The position numbers and the translations under genes are program-made. Below are positions 1 to 7,971 of a stretch of DNA of 27,716 bases, in pieces. Every line of letters starts with the position of its first letter. Position 1 is the stretch's first letter. The notes under the pieces were generated by a model. The model ran no database searches. It had not been told where the DNA came from and saw only the letters and a program-made list of their open reading frames with translations. This DNA comes from JAVZCJ01 sp964532175 (GTDB taxonomy: Archaea; Thermoproteota; Nitrososphaeria_A; Caldarchaeales; JAVZCJ01): NCBI GenBank assembly GCA_964532175.1, contig CAZHGP010000015.1:1-27716 (forward strand), read 5' to 3'.

Positions 1-61
1 TTTTTATTATTAACTAAAAACTTATTTCTATCCTAAATTTATTTTAGTTAAGTGTTATAGG

Positions 62-868
62 ATGATTGCTGAAATTATTTCAATAGGAAATGAGCTTTTA
101 ATAGGTAAAGTATTAAATACCAACGCTCACTGGCTTTGTAGACGTTTAACTAGTTTAGGAATTAATGTTAGAAGAGTTACAGTTGTACCAGATGATTTAA
201 ATGAAATTTCAAATTGTTTAAATGAAGCAATTTTAAGAAAACCAAATTATATTTTTACAACAGGTGGACTTGGACCTACTTTTGATGATATGACTCTTAA
301 AGCATTTTCTAATGCATTCAATCTTGAATTAATTTTAAATGAAGAAGCATTACAAATGGTATCTTTAAAAGTTGAAGAATTAGCTAAAAAAGGGATTATT
401 AAACATAAAGAATTAACTCCTTATAGAATTAAAATGGCAACTCTTCCAAAAGGAAGTAAACCTTTACCAAATCCTGTTGGAACTGCTCCAGGAGTATATC
501 TTTTTTTAAACAATTGTGAAATATACATTTTACCAGGAGTACCAGATGAAATGAAAGCAATTTTTGAAGAAAGTATCCTTCCAAGAATTAAAGAAAAATC
601 TAAACTTAAATTTATTGAGAAAAGTTTAAGATTAATTGGTATAGCAGAATCAGATTTATCTCCTATAATTGAGCAAGCTATGAAAAATAATCCTGGAATA
701 TATATAAAATCTCATCCAAAACGTGGAGAAGGTACATCATTAATAGAGCTTCATTTTTCAACAATGAAAGAAGAAATTAATGAAGGGGAAAAAATTATAA
801 ATAAAGCTATTGAAGAAATTTCCTCGCAAATTATTAAAAAAGGAGCTAGTATTGAAGAAATTTCTTAA
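62..868 (+). CDS. CinA-like molybdopterin-binding-domain protein
   Basis: 268 residues matching the N-terminal MoaB/Mog-like domain of CinA (COG1058, often annotated as nicotinamide mononucleotide deamidase-related). Visible family signatures are GNELLIG near residue 9, TTGGLGPTFDD at 66-76, NPVGTAPG near 137 and LPGVPDEM near 157. The C-terminal PncC-type amidase domain of bacterial CinA is absent, as is usual for archaeal members, so NMN deamidation should not be assumed. The ATG at 62 has no clear ribosome binding site and is preceded by AT-rich DNA, which fits a leaderless or near-leaderless start. It is followed by a convergent gene. In bacteria the family is linked to ADP-ribose or NAD-related chemistry; the archaeal role is not established. 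Confidence 0.88.
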   Translation: MIAEIISIGNELLIGKVLNTNAHWLCRRLTSLGINVRRVTVVPDDLNEISNCLNEAILRKPNYIFTTGGLGPTFDDMTLKAFSNAFNLELILNEEALQMVSLKVEELAKKGIIKHKELTPYRIKMATLPKGSKPLPNPVGTAPGVYLFLNNCEIYILPGVPDEMKAIFEESILPRIKEKSKLKFIEKSLRLIGIAESDLSPIIEQAMKNNPGIYIKSHPKRGEGTSLIELHFSTMKEEINEGEKIINKAIEEISSQIIKKGASIEEIS

Positions 869-948
869 ATAGATTTATTGATTAAAATTTAATGAAAAAT
901 CTGATTAAATAAAAATATTTTTTATAAAAAAGCAATGATAAAATTACA

Positions 949-1362
949 TTATTTTCTTTCTGTCTTTCTGAGTTTTTCTTTAGGTTCCCATCTAAATCTC
1001 CATAATCCTTTACCAAAAGATTCTACTGCTATTTCTAATTCTTCAGCTAACATATCATTAATAAGTGCTTCATCAGCTAAAGGAGATATTATTAAATCCG
1101 TTAATACTTCCTTAGATTCAATATCTTCAGCTATTACTTTAACTAATGCTTTCTTTGTATAATGCCATGCTTTTAAAGGTCCACCAGCAGTATCCAATGT
1201 TACTTCAATAGTTTCTTCAGGAGGCCAAATTCTTAAATCTTTTGCAATATTTATAGGTATAAGTAATTGTGGAACTGGTGCTTCATAGCCACTATTTAAT
1301 AATGCTATTGTTTCGATAATTTTATCATTTACTTTTATTCTTAATTTTAGTCTTACTGCCAT
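949..1362 (-). CDS. retropepsin-fold (clan AA aspartic protease-like) protein with NSG active-site motif
   Basis: About 137 residues. The pattern is a short beta-rich N-terminus, a flap-entry motif LLNSGYE near residue 22 and a later hydrophobic-hydrophobic-IS strand (LTDLIISPLADEALIND). This resembles a family of single-domain retropepsin-like proteins that I recall from Thermoproteota. In active aspartic proteases the motif is D-S/T-G; here the Asp is Asn, so proteolysis is doubtful and a binding role is possible. I chose the ATG at 1362: AGGT lies eight bases upstream. A TTG at 1368 is in frame and would add two residues. Upstream lies a possible short overlapping ORF that sits closer to the promoter. 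A second relative with an intact DSG motif lies at 10164-10538. Confidence 0.72.
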   Translation of the reverse strand: MAVRLKLRIKVNDKIIETIALLNSGYEAPVPQLLIPINIAKDLRIWPPEETIEVTLDTAGGPLKAWHYTKKALVKVIAEDIESKEVLTDLIISPLADEALINDMLAEELEIAVESFGKGLWRFRWEPKEKLRKTERK

Positions 1363-1447
1363 AATCAATTACCTTAATTCTTCCAATACGTGCAATACTT
1401 CTAATTTTAATTCTACCTACATAAGCTCTTGTATTTTTAATAGACAT
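1325..1447 (-). CDS. possible 40-residue basic leader ORF overlapping the retropepsin-like gene
   Basis: An ATG at 1447 opens a 40-codon frame ending in TGA at 1325. The predicted peptide is very basic (MSIKNTRAYVGRIKIRS at the start) and has no family I recognise. It overlaps the downstream gene by 38 bases in another frame. The reason to take it seriously is position: the TATA-like box at 1472-1481 on this strand would place the transcript start at about 1450, three bases before this ATG, making it a leaderless first cistron. The protease-like gene would otherwise have an 85-90 base leader. It may be a translated leader, a small protein, or chance. Confidence 0.3.
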   Translation of the reverse strand: MSIKNTRAYVGRIKIRSIARIGRIKVIDYGSKTKIKNKSK

Positions 1448-1471
1448 ACAATAAATATTATAAAAAAGACT

Positions 1472-1481
1472 TATTTATAAA
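1472..1481 (-). promoter_or_regulatory. TATA box for the retropepsin-like transcript
   Basis: The minus strand reads TTTATAAATA here, the archaeal TATA consensus. Its centre is about 26 bp from a predicted start at 1450. Confidence 0.45.
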
Positions 1482-1568
1482 GATTATGATTAATACAATA
1501 TATAAAAATTAGCTTAAGTTGAATTGTTTTGGCTTTATTTGGAAAAAAAGTTACTTTTTAATTAATTA

Positions 1569-3101
1569 CTATTGTATTGGTCTAACGTCTATAAATGCTA
1601 TTTCGTATCTTTTCCTTATTTTTTCAAGCTTTTTCTTAATTTTCTTTGAAAAAATAGAGAAATATTCTGGTGGAATATATATTGTTACTACATCTTCTTT
1701 TATTTCTACTTCATAATCAGGTATATATTTTTCAATTGTTTTCTCTATGAAAAATTTTATTCTTGGTACTTTCTCTTTTTCTTTCTCTTTTACTGGAACA
1801 ACAAAAGATTTCTCACCAAAAACATATAATTCATATTCAGGTATTCCGGATAAGAAATCTTTTACAACTACTACTGGTCTAGCTAAATCATATTTCTTCA
1901 ATCCATGTGGAATTTTAACAGTTGTTTCAATTGTATAAACCTTAGTTACTATTCCCATATTCATAAATACTACTGTATCTATTATTGATGGTATTACTCC
2001 TAATTCTGCTCTATTTGCAAATCTTTGTATTGCATCTATTGGAGAAGTAGCATGTACAACCCCAATAGCTCCTATTCCAGCAAGCCTTAAATCCATGAAT
2101 ATATTAAAATCTTCATCATTTCTTAATTCATCAAAAATTGTATAATCTGGTCTACTTAATAATAAAACATCATGTATTTCACTTGAAGTTGCTGCACTTT
2201 TAGAATATTGTGTTATATCCAATGGAAGTTGTAAGTCTCTTGGGCTTTCAACAGTTTTAACAATTTTACCTTTACTTCTATAAAATTCTGCTAATGCTTG
2301 AGCTAATGTTGTTTTTCCCATTCCAGGTGCACCTGCAATAAGAATTCCTTCAGCTTGTTTTTCAAATCTTTCAATAAGTTTTGTTGGTAAGCCATAATCT
2401 TCTAAATTAAGTTTAGCAATAGGTTTTACAGCTGTAAGTTCTAATCCATCAGAAAATGGAGGTCTAGTTATTACAATTCTAATATCATTCAATTGTATAA
2501 TCATTGTTCCGCCTTTATTAATTTCTATGAAACCACTTCCAGTTTGAGAAACTTGTACTTTTTCTAATATATTTGCTATTATTGATTCTAATTCTTCTCT
2601 TGTTGTTTCTTTTTCTCCAACTTGTTCGAAAATCCATCTTCCTGGAACTCCTCTTTTTACACGTGGTACTACACCTTCTTTTAAATGTACTGACATAACA
2701 TTTTCAGTAAAGAATTCTTCAAGTTTCAATTTTGTTTCAGGTAATTCAAAAAGAACTTTTATACCCATTGCTTCAGCTACTTTTAAAGTTATTGGATCGC
2801 AAGAAATAAGATATCCATCTTTCTTTAATGCTAATTCTCTAATAGCTGATTTAAAATCTATTTCTTTTTCTTCATTATCTACAAATTCTATTTCTATTCC
2901 TTTTTCCTTAGCTATTTCTCTAAGCTTTTTTAAAGCTTTTAAACCTAAATCATCGCCACTAGCTGCTTTTTTCTCAAATTCTGAAAGAATTGCTTTATGA
3001 ATCAAAATTTTTCCATGAACCTTATTATCACTAATCAAACGAGACAATATATTTGTCTCTATAGCTGAAATATCTGGTATATACACGCTTTCTCCTTTCA
3101 T
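1569..3101 (-). CDS. PIN domain / P-loop ATPase / KH domain protein (archaeal PilT-like ATPase)
   Basis: 510 residues in the known archaeal order of COG1855. An N-terminal PIN domain starts with YIPDISAIE (D10) and has later acidic residues E41 and D102 in the expected regions. A central secretion-type ATPase domain has Walker A GAPGMGKTT at 257-265 and Walker B TIFDE at 321-325. A C-terminal lysine-rich region around 440-510 matches the KH-like nucleic-acid-binding part. The combination suggests RNA binding or cleavage driven by ATP; the family's substrate is not known. An AGGTG lies 12 bases before the ATG, slightly far for a ribosome binding site. An alternative ATG at 3108 is out of frame. 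The gene faces away from any toxin-antitoxin partner, so it should not be called VapC. Confidence 0.9.
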   Translation of the reverse strand: MKGESVYIPDISAIETNILSRLISDNKVHGKILIHKAILSEFEKKAASGDDLGLKALKKLREIAKEKGIEIEFVDNEEKEIDFKSAIRELALKKDGYLISCDPITLKVAEAMGIKVLFELPETKLKLEEFFTENVMSVHLKEGVVPRVKRGVPGRWIFEQVGEKETTREELESIIANILEKVQVSQTGSGFIEINKGGTMIIQLNDIRIVITRPPFSDGLELTAVKPIAKLNLEDYGLPTKLIERFEKQAEGILIAGAPGMGKTTLAQALAEFYRSKGKIVKTVESPRDLQLPLDITQYSKSAATSSEIHDVLLLSRPDYTIFDELRNDEDFNIFMDLRLAGIGAIGVVHATSPIDAIQRFANRAELGVIPSIIDTVVFMNMGIVTKVYTIETTVKIPHGLKKYDLARPVVVVKDFLSGIPEYELYVFGEKSFVVPVKEKEKEKVPRIKFFIEKTIEKYIPDYEVEIKEDVVTIYIPPEYFSIFSKKIKKKLEKIRKRYEIAFIDVRPIQ

Positions 3102-3203
3102 GAATCATGAATACACCTATTAACTTGACTTAGCTAGCATCTACTGCTTAATAAAGTTTTTATTATAGAAGGCTTTCGATCTTGAGAATAAAATAAATTA
3201 GTT

Positions 3204-3222
3204 AGTAGTGATTTCCACTACT
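3204..3222. repeat. 7-bp perfect hairpin in the 172-bp spacer
   Basis: AGTAGTG, loop ATTTC, CACTACT. It lies between two minus-strand genes, downstream of the methylthiotransferase. The stem is more GC-rich than its surroundings. No U-tract follows on either strand, so a classical terminator is not supported. It could be a small structured RNA element or chance. Confidence 0.3.
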
Positions 3223-3273
3223 TGCTAGATACCTCTTAATGAAAAGGTTAGAAAGCTATTTTTAGACATGCCA

Positions 3274-4548
3274 TTATAGAATTTTCCCTAATAAGTATGT
3301 TGCTTTAGCAGATTCTATTTCAACTTCTATTATTTTTCCTAATAAATTTTTATTTGATTCTATTACTATTGGCTTATAAGAAATATTTCTACCTATCCAA
3401 GTATTTCCACAACCTTTTTCATCAATCAATACTTTTCCAATCCATCCAATATATTTCATATTTTTCTCAAATGAAATCTTTTTTGATAATTCAAAAATTT
3501 CTTTAGCTCTTTTTTTAATTATTTCGAATGGTAAAGTAGGTTTTCCTTCTAAAGGAGTTTTTGGTCTTGGAAAAAATTTTGAAATATTTATTATATCTGG
3601 TTTTATTTCTTTAATTAATTCTATTGTTTTTTCAAAATCATTTTCATCTTCTGTTGGAAATCCAACTATTATGTCTGTTGAAAGAGTTAAATCATTATTC
3701 TTTTCTCTAAATTCATTAACTATTTTTTTAAAATCTTCAATCGTATATCCTCTATTCATATCTTTTAAAACTTTATTTGAGCCTGATTGAATTGGTAAAT
3801 GCAAAAATTTGAATATTTTTTCATTTTTAAAAGAAATAGCTAATTCTTTATAAATTGGTAAAACTGTTCTTGGATTCATCATTCCAATTCTTATAAAAAA
3901 TTCTCCAGGAATTTTATTTATTTCATTTAAAAGATCTGGAAGCTTATATCCATTATAATTATATGCAGATAAATCTTGAGATGTAAGCCATATTTCTTTA
4001 TATCCATTATTAATAAAATTCTTTAAATCTTCTAATATTTTTTCATAAGGATAGCTTTGTAATCTTCCTCTTGCAAATCTAACACAACAATAACTACAAG
4101 CAGAAGTGCATCCCTCGGCTATTTGAATTATTCCTATTATTTTACTTGAAGGTTTTTTTGGTAAACAAGGTTTTATAGGAGATTTTTTTGAAAAAACAAT
4201 TATTCCTTTTTCTCCATTTAAAACTCTTAAACATACTTCAGAAATTTTATCTATTGAAAAAGGATCTATTATTGCTGAAAAATTTGGAGCTGCTTTAACT
4301 ACTTTTTCAAAAACAATTTTTGGTAAACATCCTGCAATAATTAACTTTTTTTCTAATGAAGATAATTTTTTTATTCTATTCAAAATTTTATCTTCAGTAG
4401 GCTTTTTTACACCACATGTATTAATAATTATTATTTCTGCTTCTTCAATATTAGATTTTTGAAAACCATTTCTTAATAGAATCCCCTCTATTATTTCTGA
4501 ATCAGATTTATTTGAAGTACAGCCATAAGTTTCTATATAGTATTTCAA
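3274..4548 (-). CDS. tRNA methylthiotransferase, MiaB/CDKAL1 type (radical SAM)
   Basis: 424 residues with all three domains of the family that converts t6A37 to ms2t6A37 in tRNAs. The N-terminal UPF0004 domain carries the auxiliary cluster cysteines C10 (ETYGC), C45 (NTCG) and C74 (AGC). The radical SAM motif CxxxCxxC is C147, C151, C154 in EGCTSACSYC. A C-terminal TRAM domain covers roughly residues 365-424. Archaeal members are the e-MtaB/CDKAL1 subgroup, acting on ANN-decoding tRNAs. The start is a TTG at 4548: MKYYIETYGC matches the usual family N-terminus and GGTGA lies about nine bases upstream. The gene has its own promoter region, divergent from the gene at 4723. Confidence 0.93.
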   Translation of the reverse strand: MKYYIETYGCTSNKSDSEIIEGILLRNGFQKSNIEEAEIIIINTCGVKKPTEDKILNRIKKLSSLEKKLIIAGCLPKIVFEKVVKAAPNFSAIIDPFSIDKISEVCLRVLNGEKGIIVFSKKSPIKPCLPKKPSSKIIGIIQIAEGCTSACSYCCVRFARGRLQSYPYEKILEDLKNFINNGYKEIWLTSQDLSAYNYNGYKLPDLLNEINKIPGEFFIRIGMMNPRTVLPIYKELAISFKNEKIFKFLHLPIQSGSNKVLKDMNRGYTIEDFKKIVNEFREKNNDLTLSTDIIVGFPTEDENDFEKTIELIKEIKPDIINISKFFPRPKTPLEGKPTLPFEIIKKRAKEIFELSKKISFEKNMKYIGWIGKVLIDEKGCGNTWIGRNISYKPIVIESNKNLLGKIIEVEIESAKATYLLGKIL

Positions 4549-4687
4549 TGGTTTTATTCACCAAATAATAAGATTCTTTATTAATAAGAATTATAAGGTT
4601 GCTTTTAAAAATTTCATATTTAAAAAAGCTCCCAAAAAATTAATTATAAAACTTTGAAGAAATAATTGTTTTTTCAAATAAGATAAC

Positions 4688-4697
4688 TTTATATAAT
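4688..4697 (+). promoter_or_regulatory. TATA box for the 4723 gene
   Basis: TTTATATAAT centred 30 bp before the ATG, predicting a leader of only about four bases. Confidence 0.5.
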
Positions 4698-4722
4698 ACT
4701 TTTTTAATGATATAATATAGGC

Positions 4723-5418
4723 ATGTTAAGGGATACGGAATTTAAAGAAAGATTATTAAGATTACTTAAAGAAGATATTGAATTTCGTCATGCTGTTACT
4801 GGACTTATTGGTTTAGAAGAAATAATGAGAAGACTTGATAAACATGGAGAAATACTCATGAAAATAAGAGAAGAAATAATTAAAAATTTTGAAGCTAATG
4901 ATAATAATTTAAAACAACTTAGGGAAGAAATAAGTAAGAGTCTTAAAAGATATGATATAGAATTTGAAAGAATTAGAAAAGATACAATTAATACTATTAA
5001 AAGCTTTGAGAAATACGATAAAGAATTCGAAAGTTTTAGAAGAAATTTATCAAATTTAAACATGTATTGGGATTTAATAAGTGAAAAAGCTTTAAAAGAA
5101 AAATTAAGAGAAATTCTTGATAAAGAAATTGGTTTAAAAATTGAAAAATGGGTTTATTATGATAGTGAAGGTATAGTATACGGTTATCCAAGTCAAATAG
5201 AAGCGAATATTGTTTCATACAATAAAAATATACTTTTAATGGAATTTTTACCATATGTAGGAGCTTTAGATGTGGAAAATTTTAAGAAAAAAGCTATGCT
5301 TTATGAAAAAATAGCTGGAAGAAAACCATCAAGATTAATTATAATAACTCCATATGCTGATGAAAAATCATTAGGAGTTGCAAAAGAATTAGAAGTTGAA
5401 ATTCATATTAAAGTATAG
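4723..5418 (+). CDS. coiled-coil protein with degenerate PD-(D/E)XK nuclease-like domain (DUF3782-like)
   Basis: 231 residues. The first roughly 110 are charged, heptad-rich helix (predicted coiled coil); the rest resembles the restriction-nuclease-like domain of the archaeal DUF3782/COG5493 group. In relatives I know, the core strands read like E-I-D-hydrophobic then (L/V)-(I/V)-E-V-K. Here they read IEANIVS (near 168) and LLMEFLPY (near 180), so the metal-binding Asp is Asn and the catalytic Lys is Leu. The downstream helix and strand (ENFKKKAMLYEKIAGRKPSRLIIITPYADE) are well kept, so the fold is probably intact but nuclease activity lost. It is monocistronic and convergent with the gene ending at 5473. 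The cellular role is unknown. Confidence 0.75.
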   Translation: MLRDTEFKERLLRLLKEDIEFRHAVTGLIGLEEIMRRLDKHGEILMKIREEIIKNFEANDNNLKQLREEISKSLKRYDIEFERIRKDTINTIKSFEKYDKEFESFRRNLSNLNMYWDLISEKALKEKLREILDKEIGLKIEKWVYYDSEGIVYGYPSQIEANIVSYNKNILLMEFLPYVGALDVENFKKKAMLYEKIAGRKPSRLIIITPYADEKSLGVAKELEVEIHIKV

Positions 5419-5472
5419 CTTACTTCTAGCTTTACTATTTTTTGAAAGCTTTAATTTTTTAAAATATTTAAA

Positions 5473-6954
5473 TTATTTCTTTTTAAAGAAAAGCCAATTT
5501 TTTGATTTCTTCATTCTAATAAGTGCATAAAGTCCATTTAATTTTTTACCATTTATTTCTATAACAATTTTATCTTCATTTCTTTCTATTAATCTATAAT
5601 TTCCTTTATCCCAAATTTCTACAGTTCCAGCTCCATATTCTCCTTCTGGTATCGAATTGGATACTAGTATAGAACCAGCAAAATAGTTATTATTTCCTTC
5701 AACTTGTATGTCATACATTTTTTGACTTCGAATTTTTTGTCTTGGAGCTTTTTCAATTGAAACTATTTTTACTGGTATTATATCCTCTTTACCTTTTTCA
5801 AATTTCCATTTTAACTTACATGATTTAAGATATGTTTTATAACGAAGTTCTGGTAAAATATAAGAATCTACTAATGTAAGGAATCTCATAGAACTTATTT
5901 TATCTAAATGAATGAAGTGTATATAACCACCTTTTTTTCTTTTTTTATAGTAAACTTTAGCATTTATTTGCCATTTTTTTCTTAGGAATTCTACAATAAG
6001 ATTGTTTTCCTCTTTTGTGAAACCTTGTGTAGAAAATTCGACATATTTATTCCAAAGATGTCCATTATCCATGTACCATACTGCTAATCCACGTTCATCC
6101 AAGAGTGAAAGTACTTCTTCACTTACCATCTTTACTTTATTTCTATAAAATTTAGGATAAATATTAACTAGACCAACATGAGTGAAGCGAAAAGTCCACG
6201 AATTAGAGTTTTTTCTTTTATGGATTTTTGCATAAGGAGCAAGTATATCTCTTACAAATTCTAAATAGCTTTTTTGCTTATTACTATGGGTTAGTTGATA
6301 GCAAGGGATTTTTGTTTCCTTTGAAAGTTCAAGATGTGCATCTCCTAGCAAAGTCCCTATTAAAACTTGAAGTTGTTCATCACTCCACTTTATCCCAGGA
6401 ACAAAAATACTATCTCCAACTTTCAATTCTTTAGCGAATTTAATACCATTAGGAGTAAATATTTTATGATTAGGTGTAACTGTAATTATACGTCTTCCAC
6501 CATATTGACCAGGTACTCTTATTCTTAAGAAATTAGTTGTTTTGCCATTACAAAACCAGCCTATAATAGGTTTCCATTCTAATTGATGCGTTTTAAAATT
6601 ATAAGAAAGACATTTTATCTTCTTTTTTTCATTAACTATATTACCTATGTTTAAATTGCCCTTTTCTGTTATGACTTTTGTATAAAATTCAAAACAACCT
6701 TCAAAATTTGCATATTCAATTGGATGATCTTCAACTTCTACAGCTAACCTCTTAATACCTATTGAAATTGGCGGCTCCTTAGGAATAGCCCAACTTTTTA
6801 AAACACCATCCATTTCAAGACGTAAATCATAATGTAAACGTCTAGCAGCATGTTTTTGAATAACATAAATTCTTCCCTCTCCAGATTTTATTTCTCCTTT
6901 TGGTTCAGATGTTTTTTCAAAATTTCTCTTTTCCCAATATTTATTTAAGCTCAA
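5473..6954 (-). CDS. LigD-type 3'-phosphoesterase interrupted by an intein
   Basis: 493-residue precursor; the two exteins (1-86 and 434-493) join to a 146-residue 3'-phosphoesterase (PE) that repairs 3' ends of DNA breaks by removing 3'-phosphates or ribonucleotides. All residues I recall as catalytic in Pseudomonas LigD PE are present with the same spacing: H35, H41, D43, R45 (KHAARRLHYDLRLE), K59, R69, H77 and Y81 (EDHPIEYANFEG). The C-extein restores the conserved block SIPEGEYGAGTVEIWDKG. No ligase, primase or Ku gene is next to it, so it is a stand-alone PE as in some other archaea. The start is TTG at 6954; upstream is AT-rich with a TATA-like stretch near 6970-6980, consistent with leaderless initiation. 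Splicing is needed to make active enzyme. Confidence 0.93.
   Translation of the reverse strand: MSLNKYWEKRNFEKTSEPKGEIKSGEGRIYVIQKHAARRLHYDLRLEMDGVLKSWAIPKEPPISIGIKRLAVEVEDHPIEYANFEGCFEFYTKVITEKGNLNIGNIVNEKKKIKCLSYNFKTHQLEWKPIIGWFCNGKTTNFLRIRVPGQYGGRRIITVTPNHKIFTPNGIKFAKELKVGDSIFVPGIKWSDEQLQVLIGTLLGDAHLELSKETKIPCYQLTHSNKQKSYLEFVRDILAPYAKIHKRKNSNSWTFRFTHVGLVNIYPKFYRNKVKMVSEEVLSLLDERGLAVWYMDNGHLWNKYVEFSTQGFTKEENNLIVEFLRKKWQINAKVYYKKRKKGGYIHFIHLDKISSMRFLTLVDSYILPELRYKTYLKSCKLKWKFEKGKEDIIPVKIVSIEKAPRQKIRSQKMYDIQVEGNNNYFAGSILVSNSIPEGEYGAGTVEIWDKGNYRLIERNEDKIVIEINGKKLNGLYALIRMKKSKNWLFFKKK
5656..6696 (-). mobile_element. intein with LAGLIDADG homing endonuclease in the phosphoesterase
   Basis: 347 residues (87-433 of the precursor). 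Splicing block A begins with C87 (CFEFYTKVITEKG). Block B has the T160-P-N-H163 motif followed by ELKVGDSIFVP. Two endonuclease motifs are LIGTLLGDAH (198-207, D205) and GLAVWYMDNGH (289-299, D296). Block F is YDIQVEGNNNYFAG (414-427) and block G ends SILVSN (428-433). The first C-extein residue is Ser434. The penultimate residue is Ser instead of the common His. Boundaries were set by restoring the PE sequence FEG|SIPEGEYG, which leaves no extra residues. Both endonuclease Asp residues are intact, so homing activity is plausible. Confidence 0.93.
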
Positions 6955-7100
6955 TCTTAATTTGTAATTATATAATAAATTCCTAATAAGTCTTATCTTA
7001 TTCTCCTTTTTTTATAATTTCTAAAATAAAATAGTTTTTAATATGATTTTAATAAAAATAAATTTAAGAAATTGAGAATGGAATATGAAGTGATAAAGTT

Positions 7101-7910
7101 TTGATAGAGAATTTTAATCCAATTTTACAAGCATTTCTTGCAACATTATTCACATGGTTCGTTACAGCTTTAGGTGCAGCTATTGTATTTACAGTAAAAA
7201 ATGTTAATAGAAAAATTCTTGATGGAATGCTTGGATTTGCAGCTGGTGTTATGATTTCTGCTAGTTATTGGTCTTTACTTGCTCCATCAATCGAATTAGC
7301 AAAAGAAATTTATATGGATTTCTTTATTTGGATTCCAGCAGTAATAGGATTTTTAATAGGATCATTTTTCTTATGGTTTTTAGATAAAATAATTCCTCAC
7401 TTACATTTATATGATAAAATTGATAAAGCTGAAGGAATTAAAACTACTTGGCAAAAAACTATGCTTTTAATTCTTGCAGTAACATTACATAATATACCTG
7501 AAGGACTTGCAATTGGAGTTGCTTTTGGTGCTATTGAATATGGTATTCCAACTGCTAGTTTATCAGGGGCTATTGCATTAACTATTGGCATAGGTCTTCA
7601 GAATTTTCCTGAAGGAATAGCAGTATCAATGCCTTTAAGAGGAGAAGGTATGTCTAAATTAAAGAGTTTCTGGTATGGGCAATTATCTGGAATAGTTGAA
7701 CCTATTGCAAGTATTATTGGTGCTTCTCTTGTTTTAATTTCTAGAGCTATTCTTCCATATGCATTAAGTTTTGCAGCAGGAGCTATGATATTTGTTGTAA
7801 TTGAAGAATTAATTCCAGAATCTCAAATGCATGGAAATACAGATTTTGCTACTATTAATGCAATTTTTGGTTTTGTAATAATGATGGCTCTTGATGTAGC
7901 ATTTTCATAG
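7101..7910 (+). CDS. ZIP family divalent metal transporter
   Basis: 269 residues, eight hydrophobic segments, in the prokaryotic ZIP (GufA/ZupT-like) family that imports Zn, Fe or Mn. The two metal-site motifs are HNIPEG (130-135, membrane helix 4) and QNFPEG (167-172, helix 5). Between helices 3 and 4 lies HLHLYDK near 100, the usual cytosolic His-containing loop. The only in-frame start near the N-terminus is TTG at 7101, because an in-frame stop lies 15 bases upstream; AAGTGAT lies just before it as a weak ribosome binding site. The next gene, 61 bases on, is a ferritin-like/VIT1 fusion, which points to iron or manganese handling, though the metal cannot be read from the sequence. Confidence 0.93.
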   Translation: MIENFNPILQAFLATLFTWFVTALGAAIVFTVKNVNRKILDGMLGFAAGVMISASYWSLLAPSIELAKEIYMDFFIWIPAVIGFLIGSFFLWFLDKIIPHLHLYDKIDKAEGIKTTWQKTMLLILAVTLHNIPEGLAIGVAFGAIEYGIPTASLSGAIALTIGIGLQNFPEGIAVSMPLRGEGMSKLKSFWYGQLSGIVEPIASIIGASLVLISRAILPYALSFAAGAMIFVVIEELIPESQMHGNTDFATINAIFGFVIMMALDVAFS

Positions 7911-7971
7911 ATTAAAATAAATTTAAATATATAAATGATTATAAAATTAATATTTAAAAAAGTGGCTTTAA

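Noticed and set aside
1569..3101. VapC toxin from the PIN domain
   Set aside because: The PIN domain is part of a 510-residue ATPase-KH protein and no antitoxin gene precedes it.
3102..3273. tRNA or C/D box RNA in the spacer
   Set aside because: No cloverleaf, and no C and D box pair at suitable spacing; only a 7-bp hairpin was found.
4788..5254. Minus-strand open frames opposite the coiled-coil gene
   Set aside because: They are rich in Leu, Ser and Phe, as expected for antisense of Lys/Glu-rich coding sequence, and have no start signals.
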